Shown: positions 45,957 to 54,118 of the stretch, one piece after another | Numbering within the stretch: position 1 is the first letter of the stretch | Layout: every line of letters starts with the position of its first letter | From: an uncultured Mycoplasmatota bacterium | Lineage (GTDB): Bacteria; Bacillota_I; Bacilli_A; RF39; UBA660 | Direction: 5' to 3' | DNA: 64,000 nt | Assembly: GCA_900549325.1 (NCBI GenBank) | Contig: UROI01000001.1 | Span: 62,001-126,000, forward strand | The notes under the pieces: model-generated | Databases searched by the model: none | Told to the model about the DNA's origin: nothing | What the model saw: only the letters and a program-made list of their open reading frames with translations | Translations under genes and position numbers: made by a program

Positions 45957-47894
45957 CTATTTATTTTTGGTATCTTCTTTTTTTGTATTCTTTTTTATTT
46001 TTTTATTTTCTTCTTTTGTTTGTTTTACTTCTTCTTGTTGTTCTTCTTTCTTTTCTTCTTTAGGTAAATGACCATGCTCTACTAGATAGTCAATTTCTTC
46101 CTTAGTAATTGTTTCTTCTTCAAGTAAAGTATTTGCTATTAAAGATAATAAATCTTTATTTTCAGATATGATTTTTTTAGTTTTTTCGTAGCAGCTATTG
46201 ATTATTGAACGCATTTCTTCATCTATTTCGTGTGCTACTGTATCTGAAATATTTCTATTTTTTGTATAATCTCTACCTAAGAATGTGTTGCCATCTGGTT
46301 CTTCAAGCATCATTGGTCCTAAAGAACTCATACCATATTCTGTTACCATACCTCTAGCTATTTTTGTAGCTTTCTTAAAGTCATCTTGAGCTCCTGTTGT
46401 TACTTCGCCAAATGTTACTTCTTCAGCAACTCTTCCTCCGAGTAAACCGCATATTGATTCTAGTAATTCATTTTTTGTATAATTGAATGATTCTTCTTTT
46501 GGAGTCATCATTGTGTAACCACCAGCGTGGCCTCTTGGAATTATTGTTATTTTTTGTACTTCATTTGCACCATCTAGTTTTAATCCCATTACGGCATGTC
46601 CGGCTTCATGGAAAGCAACTAATTTCTTTTCTTTATCGGTGTATTTCTTTGTTACTTTAGCAGGTCCCATTAATACTCTATCTGTTGCTTCGTCTATTTC
46701 AGCCATTGTTATTTCTTTTTTATTTCTTCTAACTGCTAGTAAAGCTGCTTCATTAAGTAGGTTTTCTAGGTCTGCTCCTGAAAATCCTGGAGTTCTTTTT
46801 GCAAGATATTCTAGAGTTATATTTTTAGCTAAAACTTTATTTTTAGCATGTACTTTTAATATTTCTATTCTAGCATCTTTGTCTGGAAGACTTACTGTTA
46901 CTTGTCTATCAAATCTTCCTGGTCTTAATAATGCTGGGTCTAATACATCAGGTCTATTAGTAGCGGCAATTATGATTATTCCTTCATTGGCACCAAAACC
47001 ATCCATTTCTGTTAATAATTGGTTTAAAGTTTGTTCTCTTTCGTCATGGCCACCACCTAAGCCTGTTCCTCTTTGTCTACCTACGGCATCTATTTCATCA
47101 ATGAATATTAAACATGGAGCATTCATTTTTGCTTGTTTAAACATATCTCTTACTCTTGATGCACCAATACCTACGAATAATTCTACAAAGTCAGAACCAC
47201 TTATATAATAGAATGGTACTTTGGCTTCTCCTGCTACAGCACGTGCTAGTAATGTTTTACCTGTTCCTGGAGGGCCTACTAATAGAACTCCTTTTGGTAT
47301 TCTAGCTCCCATACTAGTAAATTTCTTTGGATTTTTTAGGAAGTCTATTAATTCTTGTACTTCTTCTTTTTCTTCGGTTAATCCTGCGACATCTTTGAAT
47401 GTAGCTCTACTTTCTTCAACTAACTTAGCTCTTGATTTTCCAAAGTCCATGGACTTGTTTCCACCACCAAGTTGTCTTGTAAATATCCAAACGGTAACTC
47501 CTGCTAAAATAACGATAGGAACGATATCTACTAATACGGCAAGCCAAGATGATGCTTCGGCATCTGTTTTAATTTTTAACTCAAAGTTACTTGTTCCTTC
47601 TTTAGCGGCTGTTATTTTTGAAATGAATTCTTCTGACTGTGGTAAATAAAGTATAAAGCTTTCATTATCAGCATAATCAGATAATTTTCCTTCGAGCATA
47701 TATGTTTCAGTACGAACTTTTGGAGTTATTGTTAATTCTGTTACTTTTCCTCCATTTAAGTCTTTCATGAATTCGTCATATGATAATTCGTTAACTTTAA
47801 CATCAAACATTTTAAATACTATTAAGCATCCTATAATAAATACTAATAAAAATGCATATGGTGCTAAACTCTTTTGTATATTTTTTTTATTCAT
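45957..47894 (-). CDS. ftsH: ATP-dependent zinc metalloprotease FtsH
   Basis: 645 residues. Two membrane segments (about 12-30 and 118-138) flank an extracellular domain. The AAA+ domain has [13 protein letters not shown] near 209 and the second region [13 protein letters not shown]; the protease zinc site is HEAGH near 430. It ends in a Lys/Glu-rich tail. FtsH degrades membrane and regulatory proteins. Its ATG lies inside the tilS end (8-base overlap). In Bacillus hprT lies between tilS and ftsH; it is missing here. Confidence 0.97.
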   Translation of the reverse strand: MNKKNIQKSLAPYAFLLVFIIGCLIVFKMFDVKVNELSYDEFMKDLNGGKVTELTITPKVRTETYMLEGKLSDYADNESFILYLPQSEEFISKITAAKEGTSNFELKIKTDAEASSWLAVLVDIVPIVILAGVTVWIFTRQLGGGNKSMDFGKSRAKLVEESRATFKDVAGLTEEKEEVQELIDFLKNPKKFTSMGARIPKGVLLVGPPGTGKTLLARAVAGEAKVPFYYISGSDFVELFVGIGASRVRDMFKQAKMNAPCLIFIDEIDAVGRQRGTGLGGGHDEREQTLNQLLTEMDGFGANEGIIIIAATNRPDVLDPALLRPGRFDRQVTVSLPDKDARIEILKVHAKNKVLAKNITLEYLAKRTPGFSGADLENLLNEAALLAVRRNKKEITMAEIDEATDRVLMGPAKVTKKYTDKEKKLVAFHEAGHAVMGLKLDGANEVQKITIIPRGHAGGYTMMTPKEESFNYTKNELLESICGLLGGRVAEEVTFGEVTTGAQDDFKKATKIARGMVTEYGMSSLGPMMLEEPDGNTFLGRDYTKNRNISDTVAHEIDEEMRSIINSCYEKTKKIISENKDLLSLIANTLLEEETITKEEIDYLVEHGHLPKEEKKEEQQEEVKQTKEENKKIKKNTKKEDTKNK

Positions 47895-49203
47895 AATTTT
47901 CCTCTCCTTCTTTGCACTCTATTATTATATCATACTTTTCATTTTTTTTAGAACAAAATTTACTTTTTTTAATACCTGGTATCCAAATTATATTATTATT
48001 ACTATCTACTAGTAATGGGTAGGTTATTCTTTTTGATATTGGTAATTTATTTTCAATCATTATTTCTTTTATTTTCTTTTTATTATTGCTTCCTTTTAGT
48101 ATTATGTAATCTCCATCTATTCTATTTCTAAAATAAAGAGGAAATGTTATATTACTTTTATCTATTCTACATATATAATTGCTATCATTTTCGGTATTAT
48201 CTATTATACTAAACTTTAGGTTGTTGATAATTAGACTATCAGTTAATTCTATTTTATAGTTATCTATATTTGATGTGTTTTCTTTTATTAATAGTTTATC
48301 ATATTCTTTTACTATTACTTTATTATTTGGTAAATTTAAGCTTAGATTTGGTTTGTTATTATTTATTAAATTGATAATACTATTTATATGTTTTTCTGTT
48401 ACTATGCTGCTTTCATTTGAATAGATGTTGTTTAATATATAATATAGGGTATTTTTTATTAGAAAATTATCTAGTTTTAACAATTCATCTATATATATTA
48501 TATTGTTATTATAAATGTTATTTATATTCTTCTTTACTAAAAATTTTATATAATTATCATATTCCAGTAGAGTATTAGAATATTTTAAGAATTTTTTGTG
48601 GACATCTTTGTCTTCTTCTTTTAATAGAGGAAGTATTTTTTTTCGATATCTATTTCTAGTATAATCTGTATTTGTGTTAGAACTATCAATAAAATATGTG
48701 ATATTATGTGATTTATTATAATTTATAATATCTTCTTTTGTTACTTTTAATAGGGGCCTTATTATTTGATAATTTTTTACATTACTTATTTCTTTAATAC
48801 CGGCATAGCCTTCAAGGTTGGATCCACGGACTATTTTCATTAATACTGTCTCTATTTGATCGTCGCCATGGTGGGCAAGAAATAGTTTGGTAGAATGATA
48901 TTTTGATAATATTTCTTCGTAGAAGTTATATCTTTTTTTTCTGGCTTCATTTTCGAAGTTTGTTTCTTTGTATTCTGTGATTTTCATGCTTTCAAAGATT
49001 AAATTATGTTCTTTGCAGTAATCTTTTAAATATTTTTCTTCGGTAGCACTTTCTTTTCTGACATTGTGATTTATGTGGCATACTACTATTTTGTTTGTCT
49101 TTTGTTCTAGTAGATTTAATAAACACATAGAATCTGGTCCTGAAGATACTCCTACTACTACGAAATTATTATCAAAAATAATGTTATCTAAAATATGTTC
49201 CAT
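47887..49203 (-). CDS. tilS: tRNA(Ile)-lysidine synthase
   Basis: 438 residues. The PP-loop VVVGVSSGPDSMCLLNLL near the N-terminus, HHGDDQIETVLMKI, and the C-terminal TilS domain are present. It makes lysidine at the AUA-reading tRNA-Ile. ATG 49203 is chosen because AAAGGAGG is six bases upstream; an earlier in-frame ATG lies before that site. Forms a pair with ftsH. Confidence 0.93.
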   Translation of the reverse strand: MEHILDNIIFDNNFVVVGVSSGPDSMCLLNLLEQKTNKIVVCHINHNVRKESATEEKYLKDYCKEHNLIFESMKITEYKETNFENEARKKRYNFYEEILSKYHSTKLFLAHHGDDQIETVLMKIVRGSNLEGYAGIKEISNVKNYQIIRPLLKVTKEDIINYNKSHNITYFIDSSNTNTDYTRNRYRKKILPLLKEEDKDVHKKFLKYSNTLLEYDNYIKFLVKKNINNIYNNNIIYIDELLKLDNFLIKNTLYYILNNIYSNESSIVTEKHINSIINLINNNKPNLSLNLPNNKVIVKEYDKLLIKENTSNIDNYKIELTDSLIINNLKFSIIDNTENDSNYICRIDKSNITFPLYFRNRIDGDYIILKGSNNKKKIKEIMIENKLPISKRITYPLLVDSNNNIIWIPGIKKSKFCSKKNEKYDIIIECKEGEENYE

Positions 49204-49274
49204 AGTTTCCTCCTTTGTCATATATTATAGCAGATATTATAGAAAAAAAGAATATTTATTTTATTTTTATAATA

Positions 49275-49303
49275 AAAGTATACATTTTTTGGATGTATAC
49301 TTT
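49275..49303 (-). terminator. Terminator of tyrS
   Basis: Eleven-base perfect stem (49275-49285 with 49293-49303) between the tyrS stop and tilS. On the minus strand it is followed by T-rich sequence. Confidence 0.7.
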
Positions 49304-49312
49304 GTTTTATTT

Positions 49313-50530
49313 TTAGTTCATTTTTATTAGATAATATTTTTTCTTACCTTTTCTTATTATGTGATATTTTCTAGTATTTGTTATCTTATGATTTTCATCA
49401 TTTATTATATCACCATCTAATGATATGGCATTATTTGATAGGAATTCTCTTGCTTCTCTTCTTGAAGAGGCGATACTATTGTTTACTAATATATTTAGGA
49501 TTATATCTTCGTCTACATTATATGTTGGTACTCCCTTGAAGGCTAATTCTATTTCGCTATCTGTTAATTCTTTGATGTTGCCTGTGAATAATGATTCTGA
49601 TATTTTAACAGCGGTATCAGCATCTTCTTTGCTATGAATATCTTTTACTACTTCATAGGCTAATGTTTTTTGAGCTAATCTAAGTTCTGGTTTTTCTTCA
49701 TGTTTTTTCATGATATCTTCGATTTCTTTTTTGGTTAGGAAAGTGAATACTTTTAGGTATTCTAATACTTTGGAGTCATCAGCATTTATTAGGTACTGAT
49801 ATATTTCATAAGGAGAAGTTTTTTCTTTATCTAGCCATAGAGCATTACCTTCTGATTTTCCGAATTTATGTCCAGTAGCATCTAAAATAAGTGGCATTGT
49901 AAAGCCATAGGCTTCTTTACCTAATTTTTTTCTTATTAGTTCGATACCGGTAGTTATATTTCCCCACTGATCTGATCCTTCGACTTGCATAATGCAGTTT
50001 TTTGTTTCATATAGATGCATAAAGTCATATCCTTGAAGTAACATATAAGAAAATTCTGCATAAGTGATACCACTTTCTAGTCTTCTTTGAATGATATCTT
50101 TACTTAACATATAATTTATATTTATATATTTTCCGATATCTCTTAGGAATTCTAGGAATGTGTAATCTTTTGTCCATGAGTAGTTATCTACTAATTCGGC
50201 TTTTCCATCAAATAATCTATCTATTTGATTTTTGATACTTTTGATGTTTTTATCTACTGTTTCATAAGATAGTATTTCTCTTTCGGCAGTTGGTCTTGGA
50301 TCACCGATTCTTCCTGTTGCACCACCACATAATAGTATTGGATGGTGGCCGTATTTGGCTAATCTTTTAGCGGTTACTAATGAAGAATAGTGGCCGATAT
50401 GCAAGCTATCAGCAGTTGGATCTGTACCCCAATAGAATGTTATTGGTTCTCCGTTTAATACTTCTTCAAGATTATCTCCTGCTACATCTTTTATTAGTCC
50501 TCTCCAGACTAAATCATCATATAATTTCAT
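49313..50530 (-). CDS. tyrS: Tyrosyl-tRNA synthetase
   Basis: 405 residues. The class I HIGH motif is in TADSLHIGHYSS, the KMSKS equivalent is KFGKSEGNALWL, and a C-terminal S4-like RNA-binding domain (about 340-405) is present. It charges tRNA-Tyr. AAGGAGG precedes the ATG. Expression is under a T-box leader that lies directly upstream. Confidence 0.96.
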   Translation of the reverse strand: MKLYDDLVWRGLIKDVAGDNLEEVLNGEPITFYWGTDPTADSLHIGHYSSLVTAKRLAKYGHHPILLCGGATGRIGDPRPTAEREILSYETVDKNIKSIKNQIDRLFDGKAELVDNYSWTKDYTFLEFLRDIGKYININYMLSKDIIQRRLESGITYAEFSYMLLQGYDFMHLYETKNCIMQVEGSDQWGNITTGIELIRKKLGKEAYGFTMPLILDATGHKFGKSEGNALWLDKEKTSPYEIYQYLINADDSKVLEYLKVFTFLTKKEIEDIMKKHEEKPELRLAQKTLAYEVVKDIHSKEDADTAVKISESLFTGNIKELTDSEIELAFKGVPTYNVDEDIILNILVNNSIASSRREAREFLSNNAISLDGDIINDENHKITNTRKYHIIRKGKKKYYLIKMN

Positions 50531-50551
50531 AATATTCCTCCTTCTTTAAAT

Positions 50552-50757
50552 AAAAAAAGATGGTATCAAAAGGACGAACTAGTCGTGGTACCACCTTTAT
50601 TTACAATATAATTATTGCCTTGATATGATAACGGTATTTACCGATTAAACTCTTAATATGTAATTTCGTTATTTTACTTTGTTAATTTCCACCTAACATT
50701 AACTCTCTATATGGTAAGTAAAATAATTACTTGGTATTAGTCGTTGTTTAATAATAT
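50552..50757 (-). promoter_or_regulatory. T-box riboswitch of tyrS
   Basis: On the minus strand the leader holds the conserved antiterminator sequence GGTGGTACCACG (50584-50595). A competing terminator pairs 50586-50595 with 50559-50568, followed by seven T (50552-50558). Upstream, a Stem I-like fold has an AGAGAG S-turn and a GGTG-containing distal loop; a candidate specifier TAC (Tyr) is complementary to 50660-50662. Uncharged tRNA-Tyr should stop termination and raise tyrS. Confidence 0.85.
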
Positions 50758-50763
50758 GTCTAA

Positions 50764-50792
50764 ATTGTAGTATATTTTGTTTTGATTGTCAA
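50764..50792 (-). promoter_or_regulatory. Promoter of the tyrS T-box transcript
   Basis: On the minus strand TTGACA (50787-50792), 17-base spacer, TACAAT (50764-50769). RNA start should be near 50757. Confidence 0.8.
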
Positions 50793-50827
50793 TATTAATT
50801 TGTGAAAAAGTTTTTTTATTGTTGTTT

Positions 50828-50904
50828 CACTTTAAGCCAAGGTCTTAAAGTGTTTATTTGAGCCAAGATATTGTCTCAAATAAAGGGCTATTATATATAA
50901 GCAG
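50828..50904 (-). repeat. Tandem-hairpin element, copy E
   Basis: Minus orientation. The 5' box (complement of 50888-50903) is nearly identical to copy B. Hairpin 1 pairs 50875-50884 with 50853-50862 (10 bp) and hairpin 2 pairs 50844-50852 with 50828-50836 (9 bp, loop ACCTTGG). They abut. The stem sequences match copy B. It lies upstream of the tyrS promoter, in the gap to divergent prfA. Confidence 0.8.
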
Positions 50905-50939
50905 GAAATATATATTTAGATATTATTTGGTATTATTAA

Positions 50940-50968
50940 TTTACTTTTCTATATTTTTATTATATAAT
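50940..50968 (+). promoter_or_regulatory. Promoter of prfA-prmC
   Basis: TTTACT (50940-50945), 17-base spacer, TATAAT (50963-50968), 26 bases before the prfA ATG. Confidence 0.6.
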
Positions 50969-50993
50969 ATTTAGAGAAATGAGGGATTATTCT

Positions 50994-52052
50994 ATGATAG
51001 ATAGATTAGAAGCTACATTAAAAAGATATAATGAGATAGGGGAAGAGTTATCTAGTCCTGAGATTATATCTGATATTAAGAAAATGACTCTTCTTTCTAA
51101 AGAGAGAACTAGTTTAGAGAAGACAGTAGAAGTTTATAAAGAGTATAAGAAGGTATTATCTGATATTGAAGAGGCTAAAGAATTACTTAGTGATAAGGAT
51201 ATGGCTGCATTTGCTAAAGAAGAACTTGCTGAAGCAGAAAGCAAGAAAAGTAAATTAGAAAGTGAACTTGAAATTCTTCTTATACCACACGACCCTAACG
51301 ATGAAAAGAATGTTATTGTGGAAATTAGAGGGGCTGCTGGGGGAGATGAAGGTAATATCTTTGCGGGTGATTTATTTGATATGTATAGTAAATATGCTGC
51401 GAATAATGGGTGGAAGATAGAGATACTTAATGCTACTGCTGGTACCGCTGGTGGATATTCACAAATAGAGTTTATGGTTAAGGGTGATAGTGTTTATTCT
51501 AAACTTAAGTATGAAAGTGGTGCTCATAGAGTACAGAGAGTACCTGCTACTGAGAGTCAGGGTAGAGTACATACTAGTACTGCTACTGTACTTGTTATGC
51601 CTGAAGCTGAAGAGTTTGATTTTGAACTTGATGAGTCTGAAGTTAGAATTGATATAACTAGAAGTAGTGGATGTGGTGGACAAGGTGTTAATACTACGGA
51701 TAGTGCTGTTAGACTTACACATATTCCTACTGGTATTATTGTTTATTCTCAGACTGAAAGAAGTCAGATTAAGAATAAAGAACTTGCTTTTAAAATACTT
51801 AAAACTAGGCTATATGATATGAAACTTAAAGAACAAGAAGAAAAGAATGCTGCTGATAGAAAAGTTAAGATTGGTACTGGAGATAGAAGCGAGAAAATAA
51901 GAACCTATAATTATCCACAGAATAGAATTACTGATCATAGAATTGGTTATACTTCAATGAATCTTGATAGAGTTATGGATGGCGATATGGAAGATTTAAT
52001 TGAGGCTTTAATTAATGAGGATCAAAAAAAGAAATTAGAGGGTAGTATCTAA
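50994..52052 (+). CDS. prfA: Peptide chain release factor 1
   Basis: 352 residues. The RF1 codon-reading motif PAT (RVPATESQGRVHTS) and the GGQ loop (SSGCGGQGVNTTDS) are present; RF1 reads UAA and UAG. The start ATG 50994 has GAGGGA seven bases upstream; an earlier in-frame ATG overlaps that site. prmC, which methylates the GGQ glutamine, starts nine bases after its stop. Confidence 0.95.
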   Translation: MIDRLEATLKRYNEIGEELSSPEIISDIKKMTLLSKERTSLEKTVEVYKEYKKVLSDIEEAKELLSDKDMAAFAKEELAEAESKKSKLESELEILLIPHDPNDEKNVIVEIRGAAGGDEGNIFAGDLFDMYSKYAANNGWKIEILNATAGTAGGYSQIEFMVKGDSVYSKLKYESGAHRVQRVPATESQGRVHTSTATVLVMPEAEEFDFELDESEVRIDITRSSGCGGQGVNTTDSAVRLTHIPTGIIVYSQTERSQIKNKELAFKILKTRLYDMKLKEQEEKNAADRKVKIGTGDRSEKIRTYNYPQNRITDHRIGYTSMNLDRVMDGDMEDLIEALINEDQKKKLEGSI

Positions 52053-52061
52053 TAATAAAAT

Positions 52062-52784
52062 ATGAATGATATTGAATATTTAAGAAAATACCTAAAAGAT
52101 AAAGATTTTGATACGGCTTTAAAAGAATTAGAAAGCGGGATACCTGTTCAGTATATAGTTGGCAATACTAATTTTTATGGTTATGATTTTAAGGTTAATA
52201 AGAATACTTTGATTCCTAGATTTGAGACAGAGTTATTAGTAGAGAAAACTTATAATTATATTAAGAAATATTTTAATAGAGATAATATTAAAATACTTGA
52301 TATTGGTACTGGTAGTGGGTGTATTGCTATTACTTTGAATAAATTATTAAATAATAGTGATATTACTGGTATAGATATATCTAGTGAGGCATTAGAAATT
52401 GCTAAAGAGAATAATATTAATAATAATACTAATGTTAAGTTTATCGAAAGTGATATTTTTTCTAATGTTTCTGATAGGTATGATGTTATTATTAGTAATC
52501 CTCCTTATATTAGTTATGGTGATACTGAGGTTATGGATATTGTTAAGAATAATGAACCACATTTGGCATTATATGCTAAAGATAATGGATTATATTTTTA
52601 TGATAAGATTATTAAAGATAGTAGTAAGTATTTGAATGATAAATTTATTATGGCTTTTGAAATTGGCTATAAACAAGGAGAAGATGTTGTTAAAATAGTT
52701 AATAAATACTATAAAGATATCAACATATCTGTGGAAAAAGATTATAGTGGTAGAGATAGATTTGTTTTTATTTGGAATCATTAG
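52062..52784 (+). CDS. prmC: Release factor glutamine N5-methyltransferase, short N-terminus
   Basis: 240 residues. The SAM site LDIGTGSGCIAITL and the catalytic SNPPYIS are present, with a YIVGNTNFYGYDFKV segment common to PrmC. The enzyme usually has about 280 residues; the N-terminal helical bundle that binds release factors is reduced to about 25 residues here. It follows prfA in one operon. No alternative upstream start with a ribosome site is visible. Confidence 0.88.
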   Translation: MNDIEYLRKYLKDKDFDTALKELESGIPVQYIVGNTNFYGYDFKVNKNTLIPRFETELLVEKTYNYIKKYFNRDNIKILDIGTGSGCIAITLNKLLNNSDITGIDISSEALEIAKENNINNNTNVKFIESDIFSNVSDRYDVIISNPPYISYGDTEVMDIVKNNEPHLALYAKDNGLYFYDKIIKDSSKYLNDKFIMAFEIGYKQGEDVVKIVNKYYKDINISVEKDYSGRDRFVFIWNH

Positions 52785-52803
52785 TTTTTACTAGTGATTT
52801 TTT
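52776..52803 (+). terminator. Terminator of prfA-prmC
   Basis: Nine-base stem (52776-52784 with 52791-52799, one G-U) overlapping the prmC stop, followed by T residues. Confidence 0.7.
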
Positions 52804-52806
52804 ATA

Positions 52807-52835
52807 TTGACTTTTGTAAAAAAAGTCTATATAAT
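52807..52835 (+). promoter_or_regulatory. Promoter of the small HTH-like gene
   Basis: TTGACT (52807-52812), 17-base spacer, TATAAT (52830-52835). The leader to the ATG at 52908 is about 65 bases. Confidence 0.75.
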
Positions 52836-52907
52836 ACTATGTGATTTAGATGTTTTGAATTGCTTATATTTTTGGATGTCAGTAAAGGTACTGTAGGAGG
52901 TATAGCA

Positions 52908-53279
52908 ATGAATAACAAAATTAAAGAATATCTAAATCAAAATAAATCTTTGACATTCAATAATCTTCTTTTTTCTTACATAGATGCTGAAGGTTATAAG
53001 GATGCGGAGGTTTATAAAAGAGCAGATATAGATAGAAAATTATTTTCTAAAATAAGATGTAATAGTAATTATATTCCTAAAAAAAACACTGTTATTAAGT
53101 TATGTCTATCTTTATCACTAGATAAAAATAGATTTAATAACTTACTTTCAAGTGCGGGGTATAGTTTAAGTAAAAATAATAATTTTGACTTAGTTATATC
53201 TTATTGTATAGAAAATGATATTTATGATATTAATATTATAAATGAATATCTATATACTTATGCTGGTGTTATTTTATAA
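52908..53279 (+). CDS. Small XRE-like/HTH-like protein, unknown function
   Basis: 123 residues. IKEYLNQNKSLTFNNLLFSYIDAEGY, then VYKRADIDRKLFSKIR, then TVIKLCLSLSLDKNRFNNLLSSAGYSLS follows a pattern I know from a widespread small Firmicute family often found beside macrodomain or phosphatase genes. The helical layout suggests a divergent HTH. Function not known. The ATG 52908 has TAGGAGG seven bases upstream. Confidence 0.65.
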   Translation: MNNKIKEYLNQNKSLTFNNLLFSYIDAEGYKDAEVYKRADIDRKLFSKIRCNSNYIPKKNTVIKLCLSLSLDKNRFNNLLSSAGYSLSKNNNFDLVISYCIENDIYDINIINEYLYTYAGVIL

Positions 53280-53289
53280 AAATAACATT

Positions 53290-53314
53290 GTCTCTTTTGA
53301 AGAGACCTTTTTTT
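53290..53314 (+). terminator. Terminator after the HTH-like gene
   Basis: Stem 53290-53295 with 53301-53306, loop TTTGA, then CTTTTTTT. Confidence 0.75.
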
Positions 53315-53358
53315 ATTTTGGAGTGATATAATTGTATACGAAAACGGAGGTAATATAT

Positions 53359-53865
53359 ATGAAAACAAATATTTCAGAATTAATGAATATAATAGCGGAT
53401 GAGGAAAAGAAGTTTGTCAATATAACTTCTTATATTGAGGAGAGAATTTTCAATGAAACTATTATTGAATTGGATGGAAGGGTTAATGTCATTAAAGACT
53501 ATAAGAAAGATTTTGAGGAGGCTATGAAGGAGCAAGAGGATATTTTGAAAAAGATATCTAAATTAAAAGCTACTTTGTATGAAAAAAACAATTCATTTAA
53601 GTTATCTGATGGTAGAACTATTCAAGATGCTATCATTGATAACACTTATTTGAGAAGATTAAAATCTTCTTATGATAATATGTTAAAATACAAGGATTCT
53701 AAAAAAAGAATTACTGAGGTTAACAATTCTTATTTTGATTGTTATGAGGTTAATTATGACTCTGATGAAATAAGAAAAAAATCTAAGGCATTAGAAAAAC
53801 AAATACAAAGAACTGACTTTGAAATATCTAAGTTAAACTCTATTGAGTTTGAAATTTCTTTGTAA
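53359..53865 (+). CDS. Coiled-coil protein, DIP1984-like
   Basis: 168 residues, soluble and mostly helical. The middle (KKISKLKATLYEKNN, then SFKLSDGRTIQDAIIDNTYLRR) resembles the DIP1984 family pattern of a helix pair around a Gly-containing turn; I know no function. GGAGGT lies eight bases before ATG 53359. A weak TATAAT (near 53325-53330) could give its own promoter. It follows the HTH-like gene and may pair with it. Confidence 0.55.
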   Translation: MKTNISELMNIIADEEKKFVNITSYIEERIFNETIIELDGRVNVIKDYKKDFEEAMKEQEDILKKISKLKATLYEKNNSFKLSDGRTIQDAIIDNTYLRRLKSSYDNMLKYKDSKKRITEVNNSYFDCYEVNYDSDEIRKKSKALEKQIQRTDFEISKLNSIEFEISL

Positions 53866-54091
53866 TATAAGTGGTCTCCTTAAGTTATTTTAGGAGTTAA
53901 ATTGAAATAACTATTTCAAGCCATTACTATCTATTTTGAATCTTTATATCTGTATATCTTAGGTTTAGAGAATTTTAACAGTTTAAATTTATTTATTACA
54001 TTTTATTTTTTTATTATAGTTTACAATTAAAATTGTTTATAAAAAGTTATTTTATTTATTTTACGATATTTTGTATTTGAGGTAGATAGGG

Positions 54092-54118
54092 AAAGAAGCA
54101 TCGTTTAGGTGCTTCTTT
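54092..54118. terminator. Bidirectional terminator at the PBP 3' end
   Basis: Nine-base stem (54092-54100 with 54110-54118), T-run on plus. It ends at the base before the minus-strand PBP stop. The region 53866-54091 otherwise holds two weak hairpins and no gene. Confidence 0.65.

Noticed and set aside
46639..47649. Plus-strand ORFs opposite ftsH
   Set aside because: They are mirror frames of the well-supported ftsH gene, with no ribosome sites and no recognisable domains.
53874..53926. Two adjacent small hairpins as an eighth tandem-hairpin copy
   Set aside because: Stems are shorter, a linker separates them and the loops do not begin AC or end GG.
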